Positions 32,891 to 44,541 of a DNA stretch of 64,000 nucleotides are shown here, one piece after another. The stretch's first letter is position 1. Each line of letters starts with the position of its first letter. Both the position numbers and the translations under genes were made by a program. Origin of the DNA: Aldrovandia affinis (taxonomy: Eukaryota; Chordata; Actinopteri; Notacanthiformes; Halosauridae); the NCBI GenBank assembly GCA_029706075.1, contig JAINUG010000011.1:9758370-9822369 (forward strand), in the 5' to 3' direction. The notes under the pieces were generated by a model. That model searched no databases, was not told the origin of the DNA, and was given only the letters and a program-made list of their open reading frames with translations.

Positions 32891-34198
32891 ATGGCATTAT
32901 TACACGGATTGAGTGAAGAGTGTATAAAATCAGAATTAGATTTATTCACGGTGCCGTTGACACAGACGGCTATAGAAAAGTGTACCTATGTGGAAATTTC
33001 GCCATTATCCGCTATAACTGATAGCGGTCCTATAGAGTTCAATATACCAGCATCCGGGGAGGATTATCTGGATTTAAATAACACAACATTATATTTACGT
33101 ATGAAGATTGTTGGTCCAGGTGGCGTTAATATACCAGCAGGGGCTCTTGTGGGGGTTATAAACTACCCAGCGGCAACCCTATTTTCTCAGGTAGATGTCT
33201 CTTTAGGGGACCGTCTGATCTCACAAAGCTCCAATACTTACCCCTACCGCAGCATAATCGAATGCTTGATGAACTATGATAAACAAGTCCTGGAATCAAA
33301 TTTCACAGCAGGTCTGTTTTACAAAGACACGGCGGGACACACAGATGTCAGAATCCCTGACGGTGAAAATATAGGACTGAAGAAAAGGTGTACTTACACT
33401 GCAGGGAGTGCTGTGGTAGAGCTGCTCTCCCCCATTCATAGTGACATTTTTTTTCAAGAGAAGTTGATGTTAAACGGAGTCGATATTAAAATACGGATGA
33501 CCAGGAGCAAGGATGAATTTTGTCTAATCCGCGATGATCTCGTAGAATACAAAATACAAATTGTCTCGGCAGCCCTGTTTGTCAAAAAGGTTACGCTCTC
33601 TCCGGCTGTTAGGCTAGGCCATGCCGAGGCCCTACTCACGGCAACTGCAAAATACCCAATAGACCGTGTGACCCTTAAAAACTTCTCCATACCGGTCGGT
33701 TCACGCGTGTCTAATCACGAGAATCTATTTCTCGGCACATTACCTAAATCTATAGTGGTAGGCATGGTTGATAATGATGCGTTTACAGGGGTTTTTAATA
33801 AGAACCCGTTCACGTTTAAACATTATAACTTGGAGTACCTCGCACTACATCTTGACGGTGTACAATATCCGTCCAAGCCGTTGCAGCCCAACTTCGACAC
33901 GAGGTCGGTAGTTCGCGAGTATTACCAAATGGTTATGGCGTCTGGGCGTCATTTAAAGAATCAGGCTATGTCTATTGATAGAGAGGAATTTATGAACGGT
34001 TACACCCTTTATGCGTTTAATCTGACCCCCGATGAGGAACTCGGACAACACCTATCGCTAATCAAATCAGGACATCTCCGGCTGGAACTTAGATTCAGAA
34101 ACCCACTACCAAGAACTATAAATCTCATTGTCTATGCGGTGTTTGATAGTCTGATTGAAATATCTAACCGTAGACAGGTTCTTGTGGACTATTATTAG
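32891..34198 (+). CDS. Major capsid protein (double jelly-roll)
   Basis: A 435-aa product from the ATG at 32891, one base after the preceding stop. The open frame extends upstream to 32777 inside the previous gene, but MALLHGLSEECIKSELDLF is the conserved start in fish Polintons. Fish genome annotations often label this family F54H12.2-like. It forms hexon-type trimers of an icosahedral capsid. Conserved blocks visible are ELDLFTVPLTQTAIE, FNIPASGEDYLDLNNT and SSNTYPYRSIIECLMNY, and FRNPLPRTINLIVYAVFD near the end. No breaks were seen. Confidence 0.9.
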   Translation: MALLHGLSEECIKSELDLFTVPLTQTAIEKCTYVEISPLSAITDSGPIEFNIPASGEDYLDLNNTTLYLRMKIVGPGGVNIPAGALVGVINYPAATLFSQVDVSLGDRLISQSSNTYPYRSIIECLMNYDKQVLESNFTAGLFYKDTAGHTDVRIPDGENIGLKKRCTYTAGSAVVELLSPIHSDIFFQEKLMLNGVDIKIRMTRSKDEFCLIRDDLVEYKIQIVSAALFVKKVTLSPAVRLGHAEALLTATAKYPIDRVTLKNFSIPVGSRVSNHENLFLGTLPKSIVVGMVDNDAFTGVFNKNPFTFKHYNLEYLALHLDGVQYPSKPLQPNFDTRSVVREYYQMVMASGRHLKNQAMSIDREEFMNGYTLYAFNLTPDEELGQHLSLIKSGHLRLELRFRNPLPRTINLIVYAVFDSLIEISNRRQVLVDYY

Positions 34199-34251
34199 GA
34201 ATTACAGGGCCCTGAGTTGTGATTCAGAATGGTAGGAAAATAGCCACCAGA

Positions 34252-34779
34252 ATGGATACTATAGAACTAACGGCTGTTATGGAGAAAATCGCTGCAAACA
34301 CACATATTCTCGGTGTATTACCTAGTGACCAACTACCTCCCGATCCTGTAAGATTACGGCCAGCATCTGTAATCATTAACACTCATCCCTCTAATTTACC
34401 CGGTGAACATTGGTTAGCCGTTTTCATAACCAAGGACAACACGGCGTGTTTTTTCGACAGCTTCGGTCACGCCCCTAACGACGATATGTTTCCTAAGTCG
34501 ATTTACCGGTTTTTAAGAAGAGCATGGCCGTGGGTACAATATTCAAGTAGACAAGTTCAAGACTTTACGTCGGTCACCTGTGGCGAACATTGTCTATTCT
34601 TTATCTACCATATGTCTAAAGGTCTGAGTTATGAGTCTGTAATGGATAAATATTCAAATGATCATTTTAAAAACGACTCCATGGTAGCACGTTTTGTGAG
34701 AAAATTACAACCATGTGTATGTAACTCTAATGTTTTTAACTGTATACAACATGTGCAGACGGGTGAGATGTATGTCTGA
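34252..34779 (+). CDS. Adenain-type cysteine protease
   Basis: 175 aa from the ATG at 34252. The reading frame stays open back to a GTG at 34219, but no ATG precedes 34252 there. It is an adenovirus-type maturation protease that would cleave capsid precursors. The catalytic set is visible: H53 (GEHWLAVF), D69 (CFFDSFGH), Q103 and C110 (QDFTSVTCGEHC). The Q-to-C spacing of seven matches adenain. It is the last gene of the + block, intact, with AATAAA a few bases after the stop. Confidence 0.9.
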   Translation: MDTIELTAVMEKIAANTHILGVLPSDQLPPDPVRLRPASVIINTHPSNLPGEHWLAVFITKDNTACFFDSFGHAPNDDMFPKSIYRFLRRAWPWVQYSSRQVQDFTSVTCGEHCLFFIYHMSKGLSYESVMDKYSNDHFKNDSMVARFVRKLQPCVCNSNVFNCIQHVQTGEMYV

Positions 34780-34783
34780 TTAT

Positions 34784-34789
34784 AATAAA
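34784..34789 (+). terminator. Polyadenylation signal of the + block
   Basis: AATAAA five bases after the protease stop codon, at the meeting point of the two transcription blocks. Confidence 0.7.
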
Positions 34790-34931
34790 TATACACATCA
34801 TTTATCAAATGTTGTACGGTTTCGTTCTGTAAAATGGTGTATGCTAAGACTAGATAAAATATCTTTGTATACCCCCACACTGTTAAGTAGATAACATACG
34901 CAGAAGACAAATTCTCATACAAAAATAACAG

Positions 34932-34937
34932 TTTATT
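34932..34937 (-). terminator. Polyadenylation signal of the - block
   Basis: TTTATT on the + strand (AATAAA on the minus strand), ~125 bp beyond the stop at 35062. Further AATAAA-type strings lie in the AT-rich convergence region. Confidence 0.45.
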
Positions 34938-35061
34938 AACATTTTCAAACAATAATACACAACACTTTTTCAGACATGTTTTGTATGTAGATATGGCTCA
35001 TCTTCATATCACAACACATTTTTAAAAAACAGAAATAAAATAAAATAAAATAAACCAAAAA

Positions 35062-35834
35062 TTAATAACTGGACCATCTTGGAGCTAAACGTGATTTTTT
35101 AGAGCGGGGTGATAACACAGCAGGGGATATGAAGGTATCTGTGCTGTCTATGCTGTCTGTGGGGCTAGGTCTTCGCACTGGCGTTACGTCACCCAAAACT
35201 GCAGGTCTAAGGCCTTGTTTAAAAGCATTAATCTCCCCTTTAACACGTATGTTCGGCACCGTAGATAGGGGTATGTTCAACGTAGCCATAGCCCTCAGAA
35301 ATGCATGCCAACCAGGCGGTCTTCTCCCGACGGCTATGTTGTGTGGGTCTGTGACGTTTTTAATTAAGTCAAAGATATGGGTGTTCTGAACAACCACACC
35401 ATTTAAAATAAACTCCCCCGTATCGGCCCAGGAGGTTATATCTTTTGATTGACTCATTTTCTCTAAAATATATTGCGCATTTTTCTTGCTTCTACCGGAT
35501 ATGTTTTTCAAAATGTCTACAGCTACACCGTCTGAATCCGCAATCACCTCCTGCTCAACATCTGGGGGGCCGGTGTTCTTAACAGCATCCAAAGGTAACG
35601 ATAGGTTTAATGAGGTAGTCTCGATAGAACCCTGCTTAATCAAGGACAAATAATGCAGCAATGACGAATATTTAGCAGCCTTCTCATCGATACCCAAATC
35701 GGTTCTATTGAACTGTTCTTATAGAGGCATCCAGATCGTTCTCGACACTTTGTCTTAAAGGTATAGGGGTCCGGTTATCTCTTAGTCTATCCACCTGACT
35801 TTGTGGCACTAAAAACATTTTCTCTGCGTATTCC
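35062..35834 (-). CDS. Conserved Polinton protein of unknown function, unit 1 (C-terminus complete)
   Basis: The gene starts at 35834 (MEYAEKMFLVPQSQVDRL), a conserved fish Polinton opening. It has helical middle blocks (SVENDLDASIRTVL, KYSSLLHYLSLIKQG), RSKKNAQYILEKMSQSK, a WADTGEFILNGVVV segment and a basic tail (SPRSKKSRLAPRW). Function unknown; it sits last in the - block, after ATPase and the 110-aa gene, and may be a virion or assembly protein. A 2-bp deletion near 35709 shifts the frame, and a 3-bp deletion near 35651 removes one Arg; the other units lack both. This is the only copy with the C-terminal half, because the amplified segment starts inside the gene. Confidence 0.75.
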
Positions 35835-35846
35835 ATAACTATAAGC

Positions 35847-36179
35847 CTAACTTTGTCTCGATAGTAAGCTTGTTAGAAACGGTACTGCCACGGATAGTAG
35901 TGGTAGAAGAAAGCCTCCTCTCTGGTTAATAACCCGCTTCTTTGTAGCCAAAGCTATCTTTTTATCGGCAATGTTCCTGATATAAGCCTTTTTCTTGGCC
36001 AACTTTTTATATTGAGGGGTTGTGAGCGGTATCACACCACGTAGTATATTAAAAGCAATCTCACACAACGCCAGGATCAGTTCTTTTGAAGCCGTTTGCA
36101 GAATAACTTTTCTTTGGGCGGGTTTTGCATTTAAAAGAATTTGCATGAGCGGAAGATTACGTATAACCCGCGCAGACAT
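35847..36179 (-). CDS. 110-aa basic protein with hydrophobic tail, unit 1
   Basis: An intact frame. Residues 1-85 are basic and helical (QILLNAKPAQRKVILQTA, KKKAYIRNIADKKIALATKK). Then INQRGG and a hydrophobic end (FLLPLLSVAVPFLTSLL, 90-106). QRGG|F fits the permissive adenain rule (Q-x-G-G|x), so the tail may be released by the encoded protease. It may be a small virion component with membrane activity (inference). It lies 12 bp upstream of the conserved-unknown gene and 9 bp after the ATPase stop, a tight operon-like arrangement. Confidence 0.8.
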   Translation of the reverse strand: MSARVIRNLPLMQILLNAKPAQRKVILQTASKELILALCEIAFNILRGVIPLTTPQYKKLAKKKAYIRNIADKKIALATKKRVINQRGGFLLPLLSVAVPFLTSLLSRQS

Positions 36180-36188
36180 GTCGGTATC

Positions 36189-36882
36189 TCAGCGTTTATG
36201 TCTTTTTTTCTGAACATACACAACTTGAAACACGGTGCGAGCAGATCTGTTCTGAGCCGCAATGAATCAGGTGTCTTCGCTTTATAATCGATCAGCAGAT
36301 AACCGAATGGTTCGCCTGTGGCGTCTTTGAAAGATTCCATAAAATATCTTGTATTACCGGGGTACATCTGTCTAGCCAACACATTAATTTGGTTATTGTC
36401 ACGGGGGTTCTTAAACAATATCAGATAATTAGTATTCAGACTAATTGTACGGCTGGTCTTACCCTGAAAAAATAAATTCTGTACCAAATAGATCGCACTG
36501 AGATTACGATGATGTACATATTGTGTAAACACTTTCTCAACCTGTTGACTGTTACTAGCGTCTTTCATAACATCGTCAATAATTAATAAACATGTTTTAG
36601 ACGGAGGTAATAGGTCATCGTCATCCAACCTTTCGGGTATACCTTCAACAAATGTGATATCCCTTAATTTTAACAGTTCGTCATATAATGGTTGCCAACA
36701 GTCGTAGATATAGACTATCTTTTCAATTTTATCAGAGATCAAACGATCCGCATTAGCTAGTAGGGTTTTTACAAAATACGTTTTCCCCGAGTTAGATGGC
36801 CCACTTATCACGCAAGAGAAGGGGTGTTGCAAACGTTGGTCAAATCGTGAAACTACCGGCGCGTCGGATTATTTCTTTCCAT
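36189..36882 (-). pseudogene. Packaging ATPase (FtsK/HerA, A32-like), unit 1, broken
   Basis: Walker A GPSNSGKT and Walker B LLIIDD are present. A one-base loss near 36861 (gcgcgtcgg, against gcgccgtcgg elsewhere) breaks the N-terminus. A two-base gain near 36233 (aaacacgg, against aaacgg) changes the C-terminus. Units 2 and 4 are intact. Confidence 0.85.
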
Positions 36883-36886
36883 GTTT

Positions 36887-39304
36887 TCAGTAGCCGTAAG
36901 GTAGAGTTGTGTAGTCTGGTAATAAAACACGTTTGTTATAAACTACTCTAAACCTTTTAACAAGTGGGGTGTTTTTTAATGTGAGGTTTTTTTTAACACG
37001 TGTTATGGTTTCTGATCGAGCAATAACATGACGTGTGGAGTCCCCTTGTTCCACAAAATGCTCAACCAGGTCAATTAATGATTTCAGATTAATCACTTTA
37101 GACGCTTCGGCGTTAAAGTAATCCCTTTAGCTTTCATACAACAGGAACCCTTGAACGTCCTATAGCCGTAAGTCTTGGGGCCCCGGAACAGAATTCGGTT
37201 ATGTAATCGTCATGAGAGACCTCACTGGTGAGGTTCCCCAAATATGGGCCAAGTTCTGGTTCCTCGTCACCCTCGGCTGTCACGAACACAACACTGTCTG
37301 TATCGCTATACAGCAAGCGGCTTCCTAATGTGTTCATCAGATCGTATAGCTCGAGACGCGCATGCGCTGTTGTGAAGGCCCCTATGAATATGTTTATGTC
37401 ACGTGTAGTACCTACAACACCATCGGGGTGGCGCTACTGAACCATGGCAACACTTTCTGACACAAAAGAGAAATGTGTCACGTCTATATCACCTGAAAAA
37501 ATGTATCGGGCAAATTCGCCTGGTTCTCTCAACAATGTTGTGCTCGGTAAATTCTCCCTCATTGAAAATCTGCCCCACAAAGAATTTAAAAGCAGTTTAT
37601 TAATCGACCTTTGCGCTGGGTTAAAAGAAATGTTTGATGGGTCAAGTGCAATATCCTCATGTGCAAGATAGTCTTCTATATACCCCTGTTTGTCGGCCTC
37701 TGTCACAACATGGGCGGGATAGCCGCTAGCTTCCTGTTTGTGGCATAAGAATGTTTTGACATAGTCTGAAAACAGAGTGTCAGATCTGTCTGGAAAATGC
37801 CAAACCTCATCCACCCTAGTTACAACATACCCGAATTCTAAAGCTTTTAACAATTCGAGACTCACCCATGTACCTGAGATGGACCTCTCGGCGTCCGTGT
37901 GTGAGCAGACTCCTGACTGATTCTCCTGCAGAGCGCATGTGGCGCATAAAGGAAACATCAACTTGCCATGACACCTGAAGGGCAGAACAGGGTGCAACAA
38001 TCGTCTAGGGGTAATACTGTTGCTTTGACGAACCCATAATAATTTTCCAAGGGTCCGAAATTTTGCGATATAACCTGCGGATGCCCAATGGGGTATGATT
38101 TACGCGACTGACAGTAGGGATACAAACTAGTAAAGTCAAGGTAGCGAATTTTCTCACCATCACCGATCGTGTGGTACAGCTTGTAGGCGTTTGTACGTCC
38201 GCCAAAGAGAGCATGTCTGGGGTTTAAACGCTCGGGTTTAACATATGAAGCATAAAAGCGATAACCTCCTGATTGTGGCTTTTTTCATACTTCCACTGAC
38301 ACTCCCACATAACAACCACCTCGAGTCCATAAACATTTTTGAGTCTGTCTACCTTGTCATCGAAACGCTGTCTTAGGACCTCGTATGGAGTTCCGGACAA
38401 AGGGTGTATATCCTGCGGACTGAATGAACAGTTGTGCCCATGATGCATACATCCGTTAAACTCTAACGCCACCCGGGTATTGCCTTCCTCGTAATAACCG
38501 TCAAGGTAGAAATGACCTACAGCTTTCTCGCCGGTGTTTAATGCATGTTCTACAGCAAACCCCTGGATTGTTTTAACAAGCTCCAACCATTCAATTGATA
38601 CGTTTGAAAATGCTTTGTGTTGATTAATGTAAGCACCATCATATGTGTGGGCTATAGTGTCTTTTGGTATAAACTTTGATTTGTATACAGCCATACAACA
38701 CGCTGGTAGAGTTGTTTGTGTGAACGGGTCCACCCCTGTACATTTTATGAACTCTGCACGGTATTTTAAACACGCCTCTTTCAGGAGAACCACATCATTT
38801 CTGCCATAAGCAAACAGCTCTTTTTGGAAGTTGAACACATCGTTTTTAACAGTTGCGTACCATAGGTCAAATTCTTTCCTGGTTTTGTCTGTCATGTATT
38901 CGTAACCGTAGTAATATTTAGAAGGATATGAACCGACATATACGTTGTTTTCGGTGGTGTTGAAGCGGTGTGGGAAAAAACCTTTATCGGCTGTCGATAG
39001 ATTAAATGCTGCGGGTGTTTTAGCTAAAGCCATGGGAATAAAACTGTAACTATCGATAAACCGCTGTTTGAATATTTCATCATACATGTAGATAATTCGC
39101 GCCCCTGTCACGGTCATTTTAGGAGTTATACCTACGTTGGTCAAATACTCTGCAAGTATGTGGTGGTCAAAGCCGGCGGCATTATGAGCTATCCATGTGA
39201 AATTTTCATACTTTGAGTTTCTGAAACGTTTTATGAGGTTTTCAACACAATTAAACCCTTCAGCATGAAACTCCTCACCCGCATAGGTTATGGCATAAAC
39301 GAAA
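36887..39304 (-). pseudogene. DNA polymerase B fragment, unit 1 (no N-terminus)
   Basis: Covers polymerase codon ~481 to the end. Pol A (DFTSLYP), Pol B (LLLNSLWGRF) and Pol C (YSDTDS) motifs are all present. It lacks the start and ExoI. A TAG replaces a Trp codon (base 37435), and there are single-base differences in homopolymers, for example near 37180 and 38010. Confidence 0.9.
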
Positions 39305-39668
39305 CATTTTTCTTGCTTCTACCGGATATGTTTTTCAAAATGTCTACAGCTACACCGTCTGAATCCGCAATCACCTCCTGCTCAACATCTGGGGGGCCGG
39401 TGTTCTTAACAGCATCCAAAGGTAACGATAGGTTTAATGAGGTAGTCTCGATAGAACCCTGCTTAATCAAGGACAAATATCTATGCAGCAATGACGAATA
39501 TTTAGCAGCCTTCTCATCGATACCCAAATCGGTTCTATTCAGAACTGTTCTTATAGAGGCATCCAGATCGTTCTCGACACTTTGTCTTAAAGGTATAGGG
39601 GTCCGGTTATCTCTTAGTCTATCCACCTGACTTTGTGGCACTAAAAACATTTTCTCTGCGTATTCCAT
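39288..39668 (-). pseudogene. Conserved Polinton protein, N-terminal fragment, unit 2
   Basis: The first ~120 residues are open and identical in frame to the consensus. After KNISGRSKKN the frame crosses the unit junction into polymerase DNA and stops within six codons. Confidence 0.9.
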
Positions 39669-39678
39669 AACTATAAGC

Positions 39679-40011
39679 CTAACTTTGTCTCGATAGTAAG
39701 CTTGTTAGAAACGGTACTGCCACGGATAGTAGTGGTAGAAGAAAGCCTCCTCTCTGGTTAATAACCCGCTTCTTTGTAGCCAAAGCTATCTTTTTATCGG
39801 CAATGTTCCTGATATAAGCCTTTTTCTTGGCCAACTTTTTATATTGAGGGGTTGTGAGCGGTATCACACCACGTAGTATATTAAAAGCAATCTCACACAA
39901 CGCCAGGATCAGTTCTTTTGAAGCCGTTTGCAGAATAACTTTTCTTTGGGCGGGTTTTGCATTTAAAAGAATTTGCATGAGCGGAAGATTACGTATAACC
40001 CGCGCAGACAT
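39679..40011 (-). CDS. 110-aa basic protein, unit 2
   Basis: Intact and identical in sequence to the unit-1 product. The ATG is 9 bp after the ATPase stop. Confidence 0.8.
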   Translation of the reverse strand: MSARVIRNLPLMQILLNAKPAQRKVILQTASKELILALCEIAFNILRGVIPLTTPQYKKLAKKKAYIRNIADKKIALATKKRVINQRGGFLLPLLSVAVPFLTSLLSRQS

Positions 40012-40020
40012 GTCGGTATC

Positions 40021-40713
40021 TCAGCGTTTATGTCTTTTTTTCTGAACATACACAACTTGAAACGGTGCGAGCAGATCTGTTCTGAGCCACAATGAATCAG
40101 GTGTCTTCGCTTTATAATCGATCAGCAGATAACCGAATGGTTCGCCTGTGGCGTCTTTGAAAGATTCCATAAAATATCTTGTATTACCGGGGTACATCTG
40201 TCTAGCCAACACATTAATTTGGTTATTGTCACGGGGGTTCTTAAACAATATCAGATAATTAGTATTCAGACTAATTGTACGGCTGGTCTTACCCTGAAAA
40301 AATAAATTCTGTACCAAATAGATCGCACTGAGATTACGATGATGTACATATTGTGTAAACACTTTCTCAACCTGTTGACTGTTACTAGCGTCTTTCATAA
40401 CATCGTCAATAATTAATAAACATGTTTTAGACGGAGGTAATAGGTCATCGTCATCCAACCTTTCGGGTATACCTTCAACAAATGTGATATCCCTTAATTT
40501 TAACAGTTCGTCATATAATGGTTGCCAACAGTCGTAGATATAGACTATCTTTTCAATTTTATCAGAGATCAAACGATCCGCATTAGCTAGTAGGGTTTTT
40601 ACAAAATACGTTTTCCCCGAGTTAGATGGCCCACTTATCACGCAAGAGAAGGGGTGTTGCAAACGTTGGTCAAATCGTGAAACTACCGGCGCCGTCGGAT
40701 TATTTCTTTCCAT
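40021..40713 (-). CDS. Packaging ATPase (FtsK/HerA, A32-like), unit 2, intact
   Basis: 230 aa from the ATG at 40713 (MERNNPTAP); the frame stays open upstream to 40761, but that part overlaps the polymerase end. It is the genome-packaging ATPase of the adenovirus/poxvirus-type lineage, which pumps DNA into the capsid. Walker A is GPSNSGKT (residues 28-35) and Walker B LLIIDD (99-104). A candidate arginine-finger/sensor region follows (QYVHHRNLSAIYLVQNLFF). The start lies 4 bp after the polymerase stop. The open state here and in unit 4 suggests the gene was functional when amplified. Confidence 0.9.
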   Translation of the reverse strand: MERNNPTAPVVSRFDQRLQHPFSCVISGPSNSGKTYFVKTLLANADRLISDKIEKIVYIYDCWQPLYDELLKLRDITFVEGIPERLDDDDLLPPSKTCLLIIDDVMKDASNSQQVEKVFTQYVHHRNLSAIYLVQNLFFQGKTSRTISLNTNYLILFKNPRDNNQINVLARQMYPGNTRYFMESFKDATGEPFGYLLIDYKAKTPDSLWLRTDLLAPFQVVYVQKKRHKR

Positions 40714-40717
40714 GTTT

Positions 40718-43138
40718 TCAGTAGCCGTAAGGTAGAGTTGTGTAGTCTGGTAATAAAACACGTTTGTTATAAACTACTCTAAACCTTTTAACAAGTGGGG
40801 TGTTTTTTAATGTGAGGTTTTTTTTAACACGTGTTATGGTTTCTGATCGAGCAATAACATGACGTGTGGAGTCCCCTTGTTCCACAAAATGCTCAACCAG
40901 GTCAATTAATGATTTCAGATTAATCACTTTAGACGCTTCGGCGTTTAAAGTAATCCCTTTAGCTTTCATACAACAGGAACCCTTGAACGTCCTATAGCCG
41001 TAAGTCTTGGGGCCCCCGGAACAGAATTCGGTTATGTAATCGTCATGAGAGACCTCACTGGTGAGGTTCCCCAAATATGGGCCAAGTTCTGGTTCCTCGT
41101 CACCCTCGGCTGTCACGAACACAACACTGTCTGTATCGCTATACAGCAAGCGGCTTCCTAATGTGTTCATCAGATCGTATAGCTCGAGACGCGCATGCGC
41201 TGTTGTGAAGGCCCCTATGAATATGTTTATGTCACGTGTAGTACCTACAACACCATCGGGGTGGCGCTACTGAACCATGGCAACACTTTCTGACACAAAA
41301 GAGAAATGTGTCACGTCTATATCACCCGAAAAAATGTATCGGGCAAATTCGCCTGGTTCTCTCAACAATGTTGTGCTCGGTAAATTCTCCCTCATTGAAA
41401 ATCTGCCCCACAAAGAATTTAAAAGCAGTTTATTAATCGACCTTTGCGCTGGGTTAAAAGAAATGTTTGATGGGTCAAGTGCAATATCCTCATGTGCAAG
41501 ATAGTCTTCTATATACCCCTGTTTGTCGGCCTCTGTCACAACATGGGCGGGATAGCCGCTAGCTTCCTGTTTGTGGCATAAGAATGTTTTGACATAGTCT
41601 GAAAACAGAGTGTCAGATCTGTCTGGAAAATGCCAAACCTCATCCACCCTAGTTACAACATACCCGAATTCTAAAGCTTTTAACAATTCGAGACTCACCC
41701 ATGTACCTGAGATGGACCTCTCGGCGTCCGTGTGTGAGCAGACTCCTGACTGATTCTCCTGCAGAGCGCATGTGGCGCATAAAGGAAACATCAACTTGCC
41801 ATGACACCTGAAGGGCAGAACAGGGTGCAACAATCGTCTAGGGGGTAATACTGTTGCTTTGACGAACCCATAATAATTTTCCAAGGGTCCGAAATTTTGC
41901 GATATAACCTGCGGATGCCCAATGGGGTATGATTTACGCGACTGACAGTAGGGATACAAACTAGTAAAGTCAAGGTAGCGAATTTTCTCACCATCACCGA
42001 TCGTGTGGTACAGCTTGTAGGCGTTTGTACGTCCGCCAAAGAGAGCATGTCTGGGGTTTAAACGCTCGGGTTTAACATATGAAGCCATAAAAGCGATAAC
42101 CTCCTGATTGTGGCTTTTTTCATACTTCCACTGACACTCCCACATAACAACCACCTCGAGTCCATAAACATTTTTGAGTCTGTCTACCTTGTCATCGAAA
42201 CGCTGTCTTAGGACCTCGTATGGAGTTCCGGACAAAGGGTGTATATCCTGCGGACTGAATGAACAGTTGTGCCCATGATGCATACATCCGTTAAACTCTA
42301 ACGCCACCCGGGTATTGCCTTCCTCGTAATAACCGTCAAGGTAGAAATGACCTACAGCTTTCTCGCCGGTGTTTAATGCATGTTCTACAGCAAACCCTGG
42401 ATTGTTTTAACAAGCTCCAACCATTCAATTGATACGTTTGAAAATGCTTTGTGTTGATTAATGTAAGCACCATCATATGTGTGGGCTATAGTGTCTTTTG
42501 GTATAAACTTTGATTTGTATACAGCCATACAACACGCTGGTAGAGTTGTTTGTGTGAACGGGTCCACCCCTGTACATTTTATGAACTCTGCACGGTATTT
42601 TAAACACGCCTCTTTCAGGAGAACCACATCATTTCTGCCATAAGCAAACAGCTCTTTTTGGAAGTTGAACACATCGTTTTTAACAGTTGCGTACCATAGG
42701 TCAAATTCTTTCCTGGTTTTGTCTGTCATGTATTCGTAACCGTAGTAATATTTAGAAGGATATGAACCGACATATACGTTGTTTTCGGTGGTGTTGAAGC
42801 GGTGTGGGAAAAAACCTTTATCGGCTGTCGATAGATTAAATGCTGCGGGTGTTTTAGCTAAAGCCATGGGAATAAAACTGTAACTATCGATAAACCGCTG
42901 TTTGAATATTTCATCATACATGTAGATAATTCGCGCCCCTGTCACGGTCATTTTAGGAGTTATACCTACGTTGGTCAAATACTCTGCAAGTATGTGGTGG
43001 TCAAAGCCGGCGGCATTATGAGCTATCCATGTGAAATTTTCATACTTTGAGTTTCTGAAACGTTTTATGAGGTTTTCAACACAATTAAACCCTTCAGCAT
43101 GAAACTCCTCACCCGCATAGGTTATGGCATAAACGAAA
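40718..43138 (-). pseudogene. DNA polymerase B fragment, unit 2
   Basis: Same extent as in unit 1. The Trp-to-TAG change is present (base 41268). A one-base loss near 42398 (caaaccctgg, against caaacccctgg) adds a frameshift in the exonuclease region. The C-terminal 150 codons are open. Confidence 0.9.
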
Positions 43139-43501
43139 CATTTTTCTTGCTTCTACCGGATATGTTTTCAAAATGTCTACAGCTACACCGTCTGAATCCG
43201 CAATCACCTCCTGCTCAACATCTGGGGGGCCGGTGTTCTTAACAGCATCCAAAGGTAACGATAGGTTTAATGAGGTAGTCTCGATAGAACCCTGCTTAAT
43301 CAAGGACAAATATCTATGCAGCAATGACGAATATTTAGCAGCCTTCTCATCGATACCCAAATCGGTTCTATTCAGAACTGTTCTTATAGAGGCATCCAGA
43401 TCGTTCTCGACACTTTGTCTTAAAGGTATAGGGGTCCGGTTATCTCTTAGTCTATCCACCTGACTTTGTGGCACTAAAAACATTTTCTCTGCGTATTCCA
43501 T
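43109..43501 (-). pseudogene. Conserved Polinton protein, N-terminal fragment, unit 3
   Basis: As in unit 2, but a one-T loss near 43166 shifts the last codons before the junction, giving a different tail. Confidence 0.85.
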
Positions 43502-43511
43502 AACTATAAGC

Positions 43512-43838
43512 CTAACTTTGTCTCGATAGTGAGCTTGTTAGAAACGGTACTGCCACGGATAGTAGTGGTAGAAGAAAGCCTCCTCTCTGGTTAATAACCC
43601 GCTTCTTTGTAGCCAAAGCTATCTTTTTATCGGCAATGTTCCTGATATAAGCCTTTTTCTTTTTTTTATATTGAGGGGTTGTGAGCGGTATCACACCACG
43701 TAGTATATTAAAAGCAATCTCACACAACGCCAGGATCAGTTCTTTTGAAGCCGTTTGCAGAATAACTTTTCTTTGGGCGGGTTTTGCATTTAAAAGAATT
43801 TGCATGAGCGGAAGATTACGTATAACCCGCGCAGACAT
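43512..43838 (-). CDS. 110-aa basic protein variant (108 aa), unit 3
   Basis: In frame, but the LA pair in YKKLAKKKA is missing because of a 6-bp deletion near 43660. The QRGG string and hydrophobic tail are kept. Confidence 0.75.
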   Translation of the reverse strand: MSARVIRNLPLMQILLNAKPAQRKVILQTASKELILALCEIAFNILRGVIPLTTPQYKKKKKAYIRNIADKKIALATKKRVINQRGGFLLPLLSVAVPFLTSSLSRQS

Positions 43839-43847
43839 GTCGGTATC

Positions 43848-44537
43848 TCAGCGTTTATGTCTTTTTTTCTGAACATACACAACTTGAAACGGTGCGAGCA
43901 GATCTGTTCTGAGCCGCAATGAATCAGGTGTCTTCGCTTTATAATCGATCAGCAGATAACCGAATGGTTCGCCTGTGGCGTCTTTGAAAGATTCCATAAA
44001 ATATCTTGTATTACCGGGGTACATCTGTCTAGCCAACACATTAATTTGGTTATTGTCACGGGGGTTCTTAAACAATATCAGATAATTAGTATTCAGACTA
44101 ATTGTACGGCTGGTCTTACCCTGAAAAATAAATTCTGTACCAAATAGATCGCACTGAGATTACGATGATGTACATATTGTGTAAACACTTTCTCAACCTG
44201 TTGACTGTTACTAGCGTCTTTCATAACATCGTCAATAATTAATAAACATGTTTTAGACGGAGGTAATAGGTCATCGTCATCCAACCTTTCGGGTATACCT
44301 TCAACAAATGTGATATCCCTTAATTTTAACAGTTCGTCATATAATGGTTGCCAACAGTCGTAGATATAGACTATCTTTTCAATTTTATCAGAGATCAAAC
44401 GATCCGCATTAGCTAGTAGGGTTTTTACAAAATACGTTTTCCCCGAGTTAGATGGCCCACTTATCACGCAAGAAGGGGTGTTGCAAACGTTGGTCAAATC
44501 GTGAAACTACCGGCGCCGTCGGATTATTTCTTTCCAT
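43848..44537 (-). pseudogene. Packaging ATPase, unit 3, broken
   Basis: A one-A loss near 44127 (ccctgaaaaataa) and a two-base loss near 44472 (cgcaagaagg, against cgcaagagaagg) split the frame into two pieces. Walker A and B are readable. Confidence 0.85.
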
Positions 44538-44541
44538 GTTT

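Noticed and set aside
31644-34779. Integrated adenovirus
   Set aside because: Capsid and protease genes resemble adenovirus types, but the integrase, 6-bp target duplication, TIRs and gene order are those of a Polinton/adintovirus.
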